Part shown: piece by piece, positions 8,442 through 16,090 of the stretch
How the letters are laid out: each line of letters begins with the position of its first letter
Position numbering within the stretch: position 1 is the stretch's first letter
Source of the DNA: an uncultured Clostridia bacterium
GTDB lineage: Bacteria; Bacillota; Clostridia; Peptostreptococcales; Anaerovoracaceae
Direction: 5' to 3'
Assembly: GCA_934281605.1 (NCBI GenBank)
Contig: CAKQXD010000007.1
Span: 53,866-117,865 of the forward strand
DNA length: 64,000 nt
Translations under genes and position numbers: made by a program
The notes under the pieces: generated by a model
The model's database searches: none
What the model was told of the DNA's origin: nothing
Seen by the model: only the letters and a program-made list of their open reading frames with translations

Positions 8442-8948
8442 CTAATCATCCACATTAAACGAATAATAGAAGTCCTTTTTACTGGAATTGTTATATGTGC
8501 CAATGATCTGCCCTCGCTTCACCTTTGCAGGTGACTTGACGAGAACCTTCTCCAGATTTCCGTACAAACTCTCCCCGCTTTTTCCATGAGATATCCTCAC
8601 GTATTTCCCAATTGCTTCATCCTCTCCGGTTCCGGTGACCTCTCCACTCTCCACCGCATAGACGGAAGAGGTTCGTCCGTGTTTTTTCTCATCGATGGGA
8701 TCGCCTAGCATGGGGGCCCCCGTCACCATCTGAACCGTCTCATTCACCTTGTCCGGCAAAGCTGATGCCGCTGCCGCCGCCTTTTGTCCGGCATACTTTA
8801 CATCGCTCCAGGTATATTCTGCCGCCATCTGCGACTGGATCACCGAAGATCCCCGTTCCAGCACTCCAATATGAGAATGATCTGCCAGAAACAGCGCTGC
8901 TGCAAGAAGCAGCACCATGATGATCTGTTTTATCAGCTTTTCTTTCAT
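8442..8948 (-). CDS. Degenerate M23 (LytM-like) membrane protein, SpoIVFA-like
   Basis: This 168-residue protein has one N-terminal membrane helix (about 7-22, IIMVLLLAAALFLAD) and a C-terminal M23/LytM-like fold (AVESGEVTGTGEDEAIGKYVRISHGKSGESLYGNLEKVLVKSPAKVKRGQIIG). The peptidase zinc ligands are missing: the usual C-terminal HxH position reads YYSFN. So it is a non-enzymatic member like B. subtilis SpoIVFA or SpoIIQ. In B. subtilis spoIVFA and spoIVFB sit beside rplU-rpmA-obg, the same neighbourhood as here, which supports a sporulation role, yet no SpoIVFB protease is encoded next to it. The start is the ATG at 8948 (GAGAGG upstream); an in-frame ATG at 9026 would place a terminator hairpin inside the gene. 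Confidence 0.75.
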   Translation of the reverse strand: MKEKLIKQIIMVLLLAAALFLADHSHIGVLERGSSVIQSQMAAEYTWSDVKYAGQKAAAAASALPDKVNETVQMVTGAPMLGDPIDEKKHGRTSSVYAVESGEVTGTGEDEAIGKYVRISHGKSGESLYGNLEKVLVKSPAKVKRGQIIGTYNNSSKKDFYYSFNVDD

Positions 8949-9002
8949 ATTGCATCCTCTCACCTTTGAACTCTCCTGCTTCATATATATTCTGCAAGGC
9001 AC

Positions 9003-9030
9003 GAAAAAAGAAGACACCCCAGGCATCTTC
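9003..9030 (-). terminator. Terminator after obgE
   Basis: On the minus strand, GAAGATGCC (9030-9022) pairs with GGTGTCTTC (9018-9010) with two wobble pairs and a three-base loop, followed by six T (9009-9004). It closes the rplU-rpmA-obgE transcript. Confidence 0.75.
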
Positions 9031-9066
9031 TTTTTCTAACGAATCAATTTTTTATCAGCTGTAAAA

Positions 9067-10371
9067 CTAATCTTCGAAATAATCCTCATCATAATATTCG
9101 AATTCAAAGTCTTCGATCTTGATGATATCGCCGTCTTCGATCCCCATTTCCTTCATTTCATCGATGGCGCCGCTCTTTTCGATATACTTGTACAGATACC
9201 GCAGCGAACCAAAATCGGTGAAGTTGGTGGAATTGAAAATCTTCAGCAGCTGCTTGCCCTGCAGGACAAAGGTATTGCCATCGTAGGAGACCGTAACCTT
9301 GCGGTAATCCGGATCGTTCTCATCCTTTTCGAAGTCGAACATTTCGTAGTCGTCCTCTTCCTGCGGCTCTGCCAGAAGCTGCTGCAGCTTATTGGCTGCC
9401 GCAGCCAGCACCTCCTGCACGCCCTGGTTGATCGGTGCGGACATCGGGAATACTTCGTATCCCTGTTCTTCCACATAAGCCTTAAAGTCCTGGTATTCCT
9501 CCGAATCTTCGCCTACCAGATCGATTTTATTGGCAACCACGATCTGCGGTTTTTTCAGCAGCTTTTCGCTGTACTGTCCCAGCTCTTTGTTGATTTTCTC
9601 GAAGTCTTCCTTCGGATCCCGGCCTTCGCTTCCCGACACATCCACCACATGGATCAGAACCTTGGTCCGTTCGATGTGCTTCAGGAATTTATGACCCAGA
9701 CCAGCCCCTTCCGAAGCGCCTTCGATGATCCCCGCAATATCAGCCATCACAAAGCTTGTATCGTAGATCTTCACTACACCCAGGTTAGGATCGATGGTCG
9801 TGAAATGATAGTTGGCGATCTTCGGCTTTGCGCTCGTGGAAACGGACAGTAAGGTGGATTTTCCTACGTTCGGGAATCCCACCAGCCCAACGTCAGCGAT
9901 CAGCTTCATCTCCAGGATCACGTTCCGCTCCTTGGCAAACCCGCCCGCTTCTGCAAAATTTGGTGCCTGCCGCGTGGACGTTGCGTACTTGGTGTTGCCC
10001 TTGCCCCCTTTACCGCCCTTGGCTGCAACGAAAGACTGACCGTGCTCTTTCAGGTCTTTCATCACCAGGCCGGATTCCTCATCGATCACGACGGTTCCTA
10101 CCGGCACTTTGATGATCAGGTCTTCCCCGTTCTTGCCGTAGCGTTTTTTCTTCATGCCGTCCTGGCCGTTCTCAGCCTCGTACTTTCTCTTATAGCGAAA
10201 GTCCATAAGAGTACGCATATTTTCATCAGCTTCAAAGATCACGTCGCCGCCTTTACCGCCGTCGCCGCCATCCGGTCCGCCTTCCGGTACAAACGGCTCT
10301 CTTCGAAACGATACCGCTCCGTTGCCGCCTTTCCCAGATCTTATAAATATTTTCGCTCTATCTACAAACAT
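9067..10371 (-). CDS. obgE: GTPase Obg/CgtA
   Basis: This 434-residue Obg GTPase acts in late 50S ribosome assembly and stress control. It shows the Gly-rich Obg fold (residues 1-158; FIRSGKGGNGAVSFRREPF...GGDGGKGGDV), the G domain with G1 GFPNVGKST, G2 TTIDPNLG, G3 DIAGIIEGAS, G4 NKID and G5 SAPI, and a C-terminal OCT domain (about 345-425) with an acidic tail. All parts are present and the length is normal for Bacillota. It lies 58 bases after rpmA, with a hairpin terminator between them, so it may receive only part of the rplU-rpmA transcription. Confidence 0.97.
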   Translation of the reverse strand: MFVDRAKIFIRSGKGGNGAVSFRREPFVPEGGPDGGDGGKGGDVIFEADENMRTLMDFRYKRKYEAENGQDGMKKKRYGKNGEDLIIKVPVGTVVIDEESGLVMKDLKEHGQSFVAAKGGKGGKGNTKYATSTRQAPNFAEAGGFAKERNVILEMKLIADVGLVGFPNVGKSTLLSVSTSAKPKIANYHFTTIDPNLGVVKIYDTSFVMADIAGIIEGASEGAGLGHKFLKHIERTKVLIHVVDVSGSEGRDPKEDFEKINKELGQYSEKLLKKPQIVVANKIDLVGEDSEEYQDFKAYVEEQGYEVFPMSAPINQGVQEVLAAAANKLQQLLAEPQEEDDYEMFDFEKDENDPDYRKVTVSYDGNTFVLQGKQLLKIFNSTNFTDFGSLRYLYKYIEKSGAIDEMKEMGIEDGDIIKIEDFEFEYYDEDYFED

Positions 10372-10384
10372 GATTCCTCCTCAG

Positions 10385-10417
10385 AGAAAAAAGAAAGCCC
10401 CTATAAAAATAGGGGCT
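10385..10417 (-). terminator. Hairpin terminator or attenuator between rpmA and obgE
   Basis: On the minus strand, AGCCCCTA (10417-10410) pairs perfectly with TAGGGGCT (10403-10396) around a TTTTTA loop, followed by TTCTTTTTTC. It probably lowers obgE expression relative to the two ribosomal protein genes, since no separate obgE promoter is evident in the 13 bases left before the obgE start. Confidence 0.75.
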
Positions 10418-10429
10418 CAGAATTATCGG

Positions 10430-10690
10430 TTACGCTTCTTTCGGATATACACTTACTTGCTTTCTAGTCTTGTCATATCTTTCGAACTTAACAGCTCCGT
10501 CAATCTTTGCAAATAAAGTATCATCGCCGCCGATTCCAACATTGTTACCAGGGTGGAACTTCGTTCCTCTCTGTCTTACCAGAATGCTGCCGGCACTTAC
10601 GAACTGACCGTCACCTGTCTTCACGCCTAAACGTTTCGACTCACTATCACGACCGTTCTTCGAGCTACCTACACCTTTTTTACTTGCCAT
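10430..10690 (-). CDS. rpmA: 50S ribosomal protein L27
   Basis: This 86-residue L27 (ASKKGVGSSKNGRDSESKRLGVK...QRGTKFHPGNNVGIGGDDTLFAKIDG) sits at the peptidyl-transferase centre with its N-terminus. The protein begins MASKKG directly at an ATG behind a strong GAGGAGG. Most Bacillota L27 proteins carry a short N-terminal extension removed by the protease Prp (YsxB), whose gene normally lies between rplU and rpmA. Here both are absent: the rplU-rpmA gap is 54 bases. The transcript probably comes from the rplU promoter. Confidence 0.97.
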   Translation of the reverse strand: MASKKGVGSSKNGRDSESKRLGVKTGDGQFVSAGSILVRQRGTKFHPGNNVGIGGDDTLFAKIDGAVKFERYDKTRKQVSVYPKEA

Positions 10691-10744
10691 CGACCAGACA
10701 CCTCCTCGCTATATCAAAATTAAAAATACTTTCTTGTTTGTTGC

Positions 10745-11242
10745 TTACTTTAAAGCAGCTTCGATCGTTTCGATCATTACTGCATTTGTAGCCTTTTCGT
10801 CGATTTCGATGTTGTTTTCCTTAGCGAACTCGATCAGTTCAGCCTTCTTCATCGATTTCAGAGACGGCTTCTTAGCAGCCTTCTTTTCTTCTGCAGGAGC
10901 TTCTTCCTTAGCAGCAGCTGCCGGTGCAGCCTTTCCTGCGATGGAAGTGATCTCAACTAAAGTATACGGCTGTCTGTGACCCTGTTTCTTTCTGTAGTCT
11001 TTCTTAGCCTTGTACTTGAAGATGATAACCTTCTTGCCCTTGCCAGTTTCAATAGCGTTTCCTTCAACAGTAACTCCGTCTACATAAGGTGCGCCTACTT
11101 TGATGTCAGCTCCATCACCTACTACGAGGACCTTGTCGAATACGACTTTTGCTCCGTCTTCAACTCCCAGCTTTTCAACTGCGATCTGATCTCCGTTTTC
11201 AACTCTGTACTGTTTTCCGCCTGTTTCAATAATTGCGTACAT
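10745..11242 (-). CDS. rplU: 50S ribosomal protein L21 with C-terminal extension
   Basis: Residues 1-103 are a standard L21 (MYAIIETGGKQYRVENGD...KKDYRKKQGHRQPYTLVEI), which binds 23S rRNA. L21 normally ends near there. This protein continues to 165 residues through an Ala/Glu/Lys-rich linker (about 104-125) into a compact 35-residue helical unit, LKSMKKAELIEFAKENNIEI..., which resembles the HeH/SAP-like or Rho-N-type small nucleic-acid-binding domains. It is first in the rplU-rpmA-obgE transcript, behind a 90-base leader with hairpins and a good promoter. Confidence 0.96.
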   Translation of the reverse strand: MYAIIETGGKQYRVENGDQIAVEKLGVEDGAKVVFDKVLVVGDGADIKVGAPYVDGVTVEGNAIETGKGKKVIIFKYKAKKDYRKKQGHRQPYTLVEITSIAGKAAPAAAAKEEAPAEEKKAAKKPSLKSMKKAELIEFAKENNIEIDEKATNAVMIETIEAALK

Positions 11243-11332
11243 TGTAAGTCTTTACCTCCTCTATCCAGTCTCGCCTATCGAGGTACGATTTCCTGTTGAA
11301 ATCGTTTCATAACCTTGTTCGTGCGGCTTACA
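11243..11332 (-). promoter_or_regulatory. rplU leader with hairpins, probable L21 leader
   Basis: The roughly 90-base leader from the predicted start site to rplU contains on the minus strand CGATTTC/GAAATCG with an AACAG loop, and CTCG/CGAG near the ribosome-binding site. A conserved L21 leader autoregulatory RNA is known in Bacillota; I matched position and structure, not a covariance model. Confidence 0.5.
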
Positions 11333-11339
11333 TTCATAT

Positions 11340-11368
11340 ATGATACTACATTTCAAGAGGCTTGTAAA
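11340..11368 (-). promoter_or_regulatory. Promoter of rplU-rpmA-obgE
   Basis: On the minus strand TTTACA (11368-11363) and TATCAT (11345-11340) are separated by 17 bases, giving a start near 11332. Confidence 0.65.
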
Positions 11369-11418
11369 GTGTATTTTTCAATCATTTCCTGCTTTTATTC
11401 TTCTATAATGGTCTGTCT

Positions 11419-12537
11419 TTATTCAATAATTACGCCGTCTTCGTCGATGAAGATTTCACCGTCGTCGATTCCCGGAATATCTGCAGGTTCGTCATCCTTC
11501 TTTTTCTCGTCTTTTTTCTTGAGAGAATCCAGCAGCAGGTTTTCTACCTGTTCGAAGATTTCAGGATTTTCTTCCAGATACTTCTTCACGTTTTCTCTTC
11601 CCTGTCCGATCCGATTGCCGTCGAAGCTGTACCAGGATCCGGCCTTGTCGATTACCTTAGCGTCGACCGCACAGTCGATCACATCGCCTGTCTTGGAGAT
11701 TCCCTTGCCGTACATGATGTCGAATTCGGCCTGCTTGAACGGAGGCGCCACCTTGTTCTTGACGATCTTAACTCTCGTTCTGTTCCCCAGTACAGTATCC
11801 CCGGATTTAATACTTTCGATTCGTCTTACATCTAGACGCATGGAAGAGAAGAATTTCAGCGCACGGCCGCCAGTCGTCGTTTCGCTGCTGCCGTAAATAA
11901 CGCCGATCTTTTCACGCAGCTGGTTGATGAAGATGATCGTAGTATTCGTCTTATTGATGATACCGGCCAGCTTTCTCAGAGCCTGGGACATCAGTCTCGC
12001 CTGCAGACCTACTGCGCTGTCCCCCATAGCACCTTCGATTTCGTGCTTCGGCACCAGCGCTGCAACCGAGTCCACTACAACCAGATCGATCGCTCCGCTT
12101 CGTACCAGCATTTCTGCGATTTCCAGCGCCTGTTCGCCGTAGTCCGGCTGGGATACCAGCAGTTCGTCTACATCAACGCCCAGATTTCTGGCATATTCAG
12201 GATCCAGAGCATGCTCTGCATCGATGAAAGCTGCTCTGCCGCCAGTCTTCTGCACTTCTGCAATCACATGAAGGGTCAGAGTCGTCTTACCGGAGGATTC
12301 CGGTCCGAATACCTCGATGATACGGCCTCTCGGAACGCCGCCGATCCCCGTCGCCAGATCCAGACTCATGGATCCCGTGGAAATCGCCTCGATATTCATC
12401 ATCGGATTATCATCACCAAGCTTCATAACAGCGCCTTTACCAAACTGTTTCTGGATCTGCGCCATCGCCTCATTTAAAGCTTTTTCTCTATCTTCACTCG
12501 TATTGATCGTTTTCGTATCTTTTTTCTTAGTCGCCAT
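11419..12537 (-). CDS. recA: Recombinase RecA
   Basis: This 372-residue RecA forms filaments on single-stranded DNA, drives homologous strand exchange and triggers LexA self-cleavage. It shows Walker A GPESSGKTT, Walker B region LVVVDSV, loop L1 (EGAMGDSAVG), the FINQLREKIGV segment and loop L2 (ETTTGGRALKF), ending in an acidic tail typical of RecA. The start is the ATG at 12537 (MATKKK) behind TTGGAGG; an upstream in-frame ATG at 12681 has no role because the promoter and SOS box lie between them. It is downstream of cinA, the common recA neighbour, but has its own promoter. Confidence 0.98.
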   Translation of the reverse strand: MATKKKDTKTINTSEDREKALNEAMAQIQKQFGKGAVMKLGDDNPMMNIEAISTGSMSLDLATGIGGVPRGRIIEVFGPESSGKTTLTLHVIAEVQKTGGRAAFIDAEHALDPEYARNLGVDVDELLVSQPDYGEQALEIAEMLVRSGAIDLVVVDSVAALVPKHEIEGAMGDSAVGLQARLMSQALRKLAGIINKTNTTIIFINQLREKIGVIYGSSETTTGGRALKFFSSMRLDVRRIESIKSGDTVLGNRTRVKIVKNKVAPPFKQAEFDIMYGKGISKTGDVIDCAVDAKVIDKAGSWYSFDGNRIGQGRENVKKYLEENPEIFEQVENLLLDSLKKKDEKKKDDEPADIPGIDDGEIFIDEDGVIIE

Positions 12538-12555
12538 TTCTAACCTCCAAATAGT

Positions 12556-12567
12556 GAACGTCTGTTC
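12556..12567. promoter_or_regulatory. LexA (SOS) box of recA
   Basis: GAAC-GTCT-GTTC is a perfect match to the Gram-positive LexA half-site pair GAAC-N4-GTTC. It lies 7 bases downstream of the recA -10 box, covering the transcription start, where LexA would block initiation until DNA damage. Confidence 0.85.
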
Positions 12568-12574
12568 TTTTCTC

Positions 12575-12603
12575 ATGATACCGCATTCTTCCCGAAAGGT
12601 CAA
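12575..12603 (-). promoter_or_regulatory. recA promoter
   Basis: On the minus strand TTGACC (12603-12598) and TATCAT (12580-12575) are 17 bases apart, just upstream of the SOS box. Confidence 0.8.
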
Positions 12604-12853
12604 GACCAAATCCGGAAAAAGCCGTGCCGTTTCCTGCCCTTTTTCCCGGAACCCAGCGGCGAAGCGAAAGCCATCTAACACTTTTCACTCCCCGCTGCAA
12701 TTCCTGTTTCCCCCGCCTGCGGCGTCCGAGGTTATCCATATATTACCATAACGCCTGCGCCTTGTCAACCATTTTCTTCCATGTAAATTTTTACATCATA
12801 TTCGCAGCATTTGCACTTTCACCCGTACTGAGCGAACCCGTTTCAACCCACAC
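12604..12853. other. Non-coding gap between recA promoter and cinA terminator
   Basis: The gene-free interval 12538-12904 holds the recA regulatory region at one end and the cinA terminator at the other. In the 250 bases between them I see no convincing open reading frame, RNA fold or repeat. Confidence 0.5.
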
Positions 12854-12892
12854 AAAAACCGCACTGCCACAAACGCCCAGCAGTGCGGTTTT
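12854..12892 (-). terminator. Terminator after cinA
   Basis: On the minus strand AAAACCGCACTGC (12892-12880) pairs with GCAGTGCGGTTTT (12867-12855), followed by T and GTGTG. The 13-base stem is perfect. It ends the uppP-ftsK-rimO-pgsA-cinA operon. Confidence 0.85.
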
Positions 12893-12904
12893 CATCAATT
12901 CTAT

Positions 12905-14134
12905 TTATATATTCCGGTTGATCACGTTCAGCATGCACAGCAGTGCATAATGCCGGTTCCAGTTACGATTGACATTTCGCATCTGGATCTTCTTGCACAG
13001 CTTCTTGTCACCGTATGCGAAACCGATGTAGACAAGTCCCACCGGCTTTTCTTCCGTGCCGCCGCCAGGTCCTGCGATGCCCGTTACAGAAATGCAGACA
13101 TCGCTGCTGCTGACACGCTGCAGGCCTTCCACCATTTCCAGCGCCGTCTCTTCGCTGACCGCACCGAATTTTTCCAGCGTCTCTGCGCGAACGCCCAGTT
13201 CTTCCATCTTCGCCTGATTGCTGTAAGTCACCAGCCCGCGGTCAAAGCACTGGGAAATTCCCGAAATATCCGTCATGGTCGATGCAAACATACCACCGGT
13301 ACAGGATTCCGCACTGGATAAACTGAGTCCCTTGTCCATCAGCTTGCAGGCCACCACCTGCGCCAGCTCCTCGTTGTCACAGCTATAAATATAATGCCCT
13401 ACACGCTCTTTCACCTGCTCCAGCATCTCATCCACAGCCTGCTTGGCTTCTTCTTCCGTATCCCGCTTGGATGCGATCCGAAGGGAGCATTCTCCCTCCT
13501 TTGCATAAGTAGCAAGCGTTGGATCCGTCTGATTGTCAATGAGATCCATCAGCTTGGTCTCCAGCATGGATTCACCGATGCCGAAGAACCGGATCTGCCG
13601 ATAATACAGCGACCCCTGCGACATTCTTTGCAGGAACGGAACTACGCTCTTCTGGAACATCCGCGTCATCTCCCGCGGAGGTCCCGGCATGCAGACGATA
13701 TACTTACCGTCTTTCTCCAATGCAAACCCCGGCGCTGTCCCCGCGTCGTTGTGGAACACCGTCGCCCGGGACGGCATGATAGCCTGTTTCTTGTTGTTTT
13801 CTGTCATCTCGCGGCCCAGTGTCTGGAAGTATTTCTCAATTTCCTCCAGTACATCATCCATCATCACCAGCTCGTCGTCGAGGGCTTTGCAGGCCACTTC
13901 CTTAGTCAGGTCGTCCTGGGTCGGTCCCAAGCCGCCGGTAGTCAGGATCAGATCGCAGTCCTGAAACGCCAGATCGATCATTTCCTCTACCCGCTTCGGG
14001 TTGTCCCCCACCGTATAATGGTACATCACGTCAAAGCCCAGCATGTTCATCTGCTGAGACAGATACACCGTGTTGGTGTTGACGATCTGCCCGAATAAAA
14101 TCTCCGTTCCTACGCTTAAAATCGCAGTCTTCAT
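12905..14134 (-). CDS. cinA: Competence/damage-inducible protein CinA
   Basis: This 409-residue protein has an N-terminal molybdopterin-binding-like (COG1058) domain (MKTAILSVGTEILFGQIVNTNT...LTTGGLGPTQDDLTKEVA), an ADP-ribose pyrophosphatase type, and a C-terminal nicotinamide mononucleotide amidase domain (about 255-400; LSSAESCTGGMFASTMTDISG...SVTGIAGPGGGTEEKPVGLVYIG). The Ser of AESCTGG is the catalytic region of the deamidase. It recycles NMN in the pyridine nucleotide cycle. In many Bacillota it is cotranscribed with recA; here a strong terminator and a separate recA promoter lie between them. Confidence 0.95.
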   Translation of the reverse strand: MKTAILSVGTEILFGQIVNTNTVYLSQQMNMLGFDVMYHYTVGDNPKRVEEMIDLAFQDCDLILTTGGLGPTQDDLTKEVACKALDDELVMMDDVLEEIEKYFQTLGREMTENNKKQAIMPSRATVFHNDAGTAPGFALEKDGKYIVCMPGPPREMTRMFQKSVVPFLQRMSQGSLYYRQIRFFGIGESMLETKLMDLIDNQTDPTLATYAKEGECSLRIASKRDTEEEAKQAVDEMLEQVKERVGHYIYSCDNEELAQVVACKLMDKGLSLSSAESCTGGMFASTMTDISGISQCFDRGLVTYSNQAKMEELGVRAETLEKFGAVSEETALEMVEGLQRVSSSDVCISVTGIAGPGGGTEEKPVGLVYIGFAYGDKKLCKKIQMRNVNRNWNRHYALLCMLNVINRNI

Positions 14135-14199
14135 ACTCGTTTCGCCTTCTTCCTAATGATATGTAAAGTCTACGCCGCAGCACCTCTGCAGGCACGCTC

Positions 14200-14733
14200 C
14201 TACATAGAGAACAGCTGCTTGTTTTTCACGATATATTCCGTTCCGGATACCACCGTCATCACCAGCGCGATCCACAGGAATATCGTGTCCATCGGCAGAT
14301 TGAAGCTGAGCAGACTGAACGGCCAGTTATTGAGCAGCAGAAGCGGGATGGCGATCATCTGGGTGATGGTTTTGATTTTACCCGTTGTACCTGCCGCGAT
14401 AACGATACCCTGTGCCGCAGCCACCTGCCGCATGCCCGTAATGATAAATTCTCTTCCTAAAATAATGATGACCATCCAGCCCGGTACATCACCGATCTGC
14501 GCCAGACAGATGAGAGCCGACATGACCAGCAGCTTGTCCGCCAGCGGATCCATCAGCTTGCCGAAGTTGGTCACCAGATTGTACTTGCGGGCGATTTTGC
14601 CATCCAGCATATCCGTGATCGCCGCCAAGATGAAAATCACCGTCGCAATATAACGATATCCCATCAGAAATACAACAATGAATACCGGGATCGCAAAGAT
14701 CCGCCCCATGGTCAGTTTATTAGGTAAATTCAT
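14200..14733 (-). CDS. pgsA: CDP-diacylglycerol-glycerol-3-phosphate 3-phosphatidyltransferase
   Basis: This 177-residue membrane enzyme makes phosphatidylglycerol phosphate from CDP-diacylglycerol and glycerol-3-phosphate, the first step to phosphatidylglycerol. The full CDP-alcohol phosphatidyltransferase motif DG-x2-AR-x8-G-x3-D-x3-D is present from residue 41 (DGKIAR...GKLMDPLAD). Several hydrophobic helices surround it. The start is the ATG at 14733 (MNLPNKLT) behind GGAGG; it follows the rimO stop by one base, so the two are translationally coupled. An upstream in-frame ATG at 14775 lies inside rimO. Confidence 0.95.
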   Translation of the reverse strand: MNLPNKLTMGRIFAIPVFIVVFLMGYRYIATVIFILAAITDMLDGKIARKYNLVTNFGKLMDPLADKLLVMSALICLAQIGDVPGWMVIIILGREFIITGMRQVAAAQGIVIAAGTTGKIKTITQMIAIPLLLLNNWPFSLLSFNLPMDTIFLWIALVMTVVSGTEYIVKNKQLFSM

Positions 14734-14734
14734 G

Positions 14735-16090
14735 TTACTCCTCCATTCTTCCCACAATATCATAATCGAATGCATCGGTGATCATCACCTTCACCATATC
14801 GCCAGGCGCAAGCTCCTGCCCTGCCTGGAAAATCACGGTGTTATCGATCTCCGGCGCATCGTACTGTGTCCTTCCGATATAGGCTCCTTCTTCGTCCTGT
14901 CCATCTACCAGGACCTCGAAAATCTGTCCCACCTTCGCCTCGTTGATCTCCCGGGAAATGTCCATCTGCCGGCGCATGATGCCGTCCGCCCGCGCCTGCT
15001 TGATCTCCTCGTCGATCTGATTCTCCATATCTCCGGCGACCGTGCCTTCCTCTCTGGAATAAGCAAACACGCCGAGACGTTCAAACCGCTGGGTTTCCAC
15101 GAATTCCACCAGTTCGTCGAAATCCTCTTCCCGTTCCCCCGGGAATCCCGTGATCAGCGTCGTCCGGATATGGATATCCGGTATGGCTTTTTTTAGTCTG
15201 CAAAGAGTATCCTTGATGCTTTCCGTCGTCGAATGACGGTTCATGTTCTCCAGTACATAATCCGAAATATGCTGGAGCGGGATATCGAGATAGTGACAGA
15301 TTTTTTCTTCCGACGCCATCACTTCGATCAGCTCATCGGTGATCTTATCCTCATAGCAGTACATCAGCCGGATCCAGCGCAGTCCTTCGATCCTGCAAAG
15401 ACTCCGCAGCAGTTCTGCCAGCTTCAGCTCTCCGTAAAGATCCCTGCCATATTCCGTCACATCCTGGGCTATGAGAATCACTTCTTTGCAGCCTTTGGAC
15501 GCCAGTTCTTCCGCTTCCTGCAAAATATTTTCCATCGGTCTGCTTCTGTATTTCCCGCGAATCTGCGGAATCACGCAGTAGGCGCAGCAGTTGTTGCATC
15601 CCTCTGCGATCCGAAGAGTCGCTGTGTACGGATGCTCCTCCGTCTTACGCTCGGAAAACTCGATAAATTTCTCCGGCTGACAACTGAATAATTTCTGCCG
15701 CTGTCCCCGTTTAAAATTCTGGACGATCTGAGGCAGCTTCTCGTAATCGTTGACTCCCAGGAAAATGTCCACCTCCGGCATTTCATCGAACAGCTCGCTG
15801 CCGTATCTCTGCGAAAGGCATCCCGATACGATCAGGATCTTCTTCTGATCTTCCCCGTTCTGCGTCTTCGCCTGTTCCTCTTCATCCTCGATCAGATCCG
15901 CCATTTCAAAGATCTTGTCGATGGATTCCTTCTTGGCATCGTTGATAAATCCGCAGGTATTGACCAGAATGGCGTCCGCCTGTGCCGGGTCGTCCGTCAT
16001 ATTCATTCCGGATCGTTCCCAGATTCCTGCGATTCCCTCCGAATCGTTGAAATTCTTCGGACATCCTAATGTTTCTATATATAACTTCAT
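14735..16090 (-). CDS. rimO: Ribosomal protein S12 methylthiotransferase RimO
   Basis: This 451-residue radical SAM enzyme adds a methylthio group to Asp88/89 of ribosomal protein S12. Order: N-terminal UPF0004 domain with cluster cysteines (C10 in ETLGCPKN, C46 in NTCGFI, C92 in SGCLSQRYG), the radical SAM core with CNNCCAYC (EGCNNCCAYCVIPQIRGKYRSR), and a C-terminal TRAM domain from about 385 (EAKVGQIFEVLVDGQDEEGAYIGRTQYDAPEID). The YGSELFDEMPEVD and AQDVTEYGRDLYG segments are RimO-type rather than MiaB-type. Its start overlaps the ftsK stop by four bases. Confidence 0.95.
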   Translation of the reverse strand: MKLYIETLGCPKNFNDSEGIAGIWERSGMNMTDDPAQADAILVNTCGFINDAKKESIDKIFEMADLIEDEEEQAKTQNGEDQKKILIVSGCLSQRYGSELFDEMPEVDIFLGVNDYEKLPQIVQNFKRGQRQKLFSCQPEKFIEFSERKTEEHPYTATLRIAEGCNNCCAYCVIPQIRGKYRSRPMENILQEAEELASKGCKEVILIAQDVTEYGRDLYGELKLAELLRSLCRIEGLRWIRLMYCYEDKITDELIEVMASEEKICHYLDIPLQHISDYVLENMNRHSTTESIKDTLCRLKKAIPDIHIRTTLITGFPGEREEDFDELVEFVETQRFERLGVFAYSREEGTVAGDMENQIDEEIKQARADGIMRRQMDISREINEAKVGQIFEVLVDGQDEEGAYIGRTQYDAPEIDNTVIFQAGQELAPGDMVKVMITDAFDYDIVGRMEE

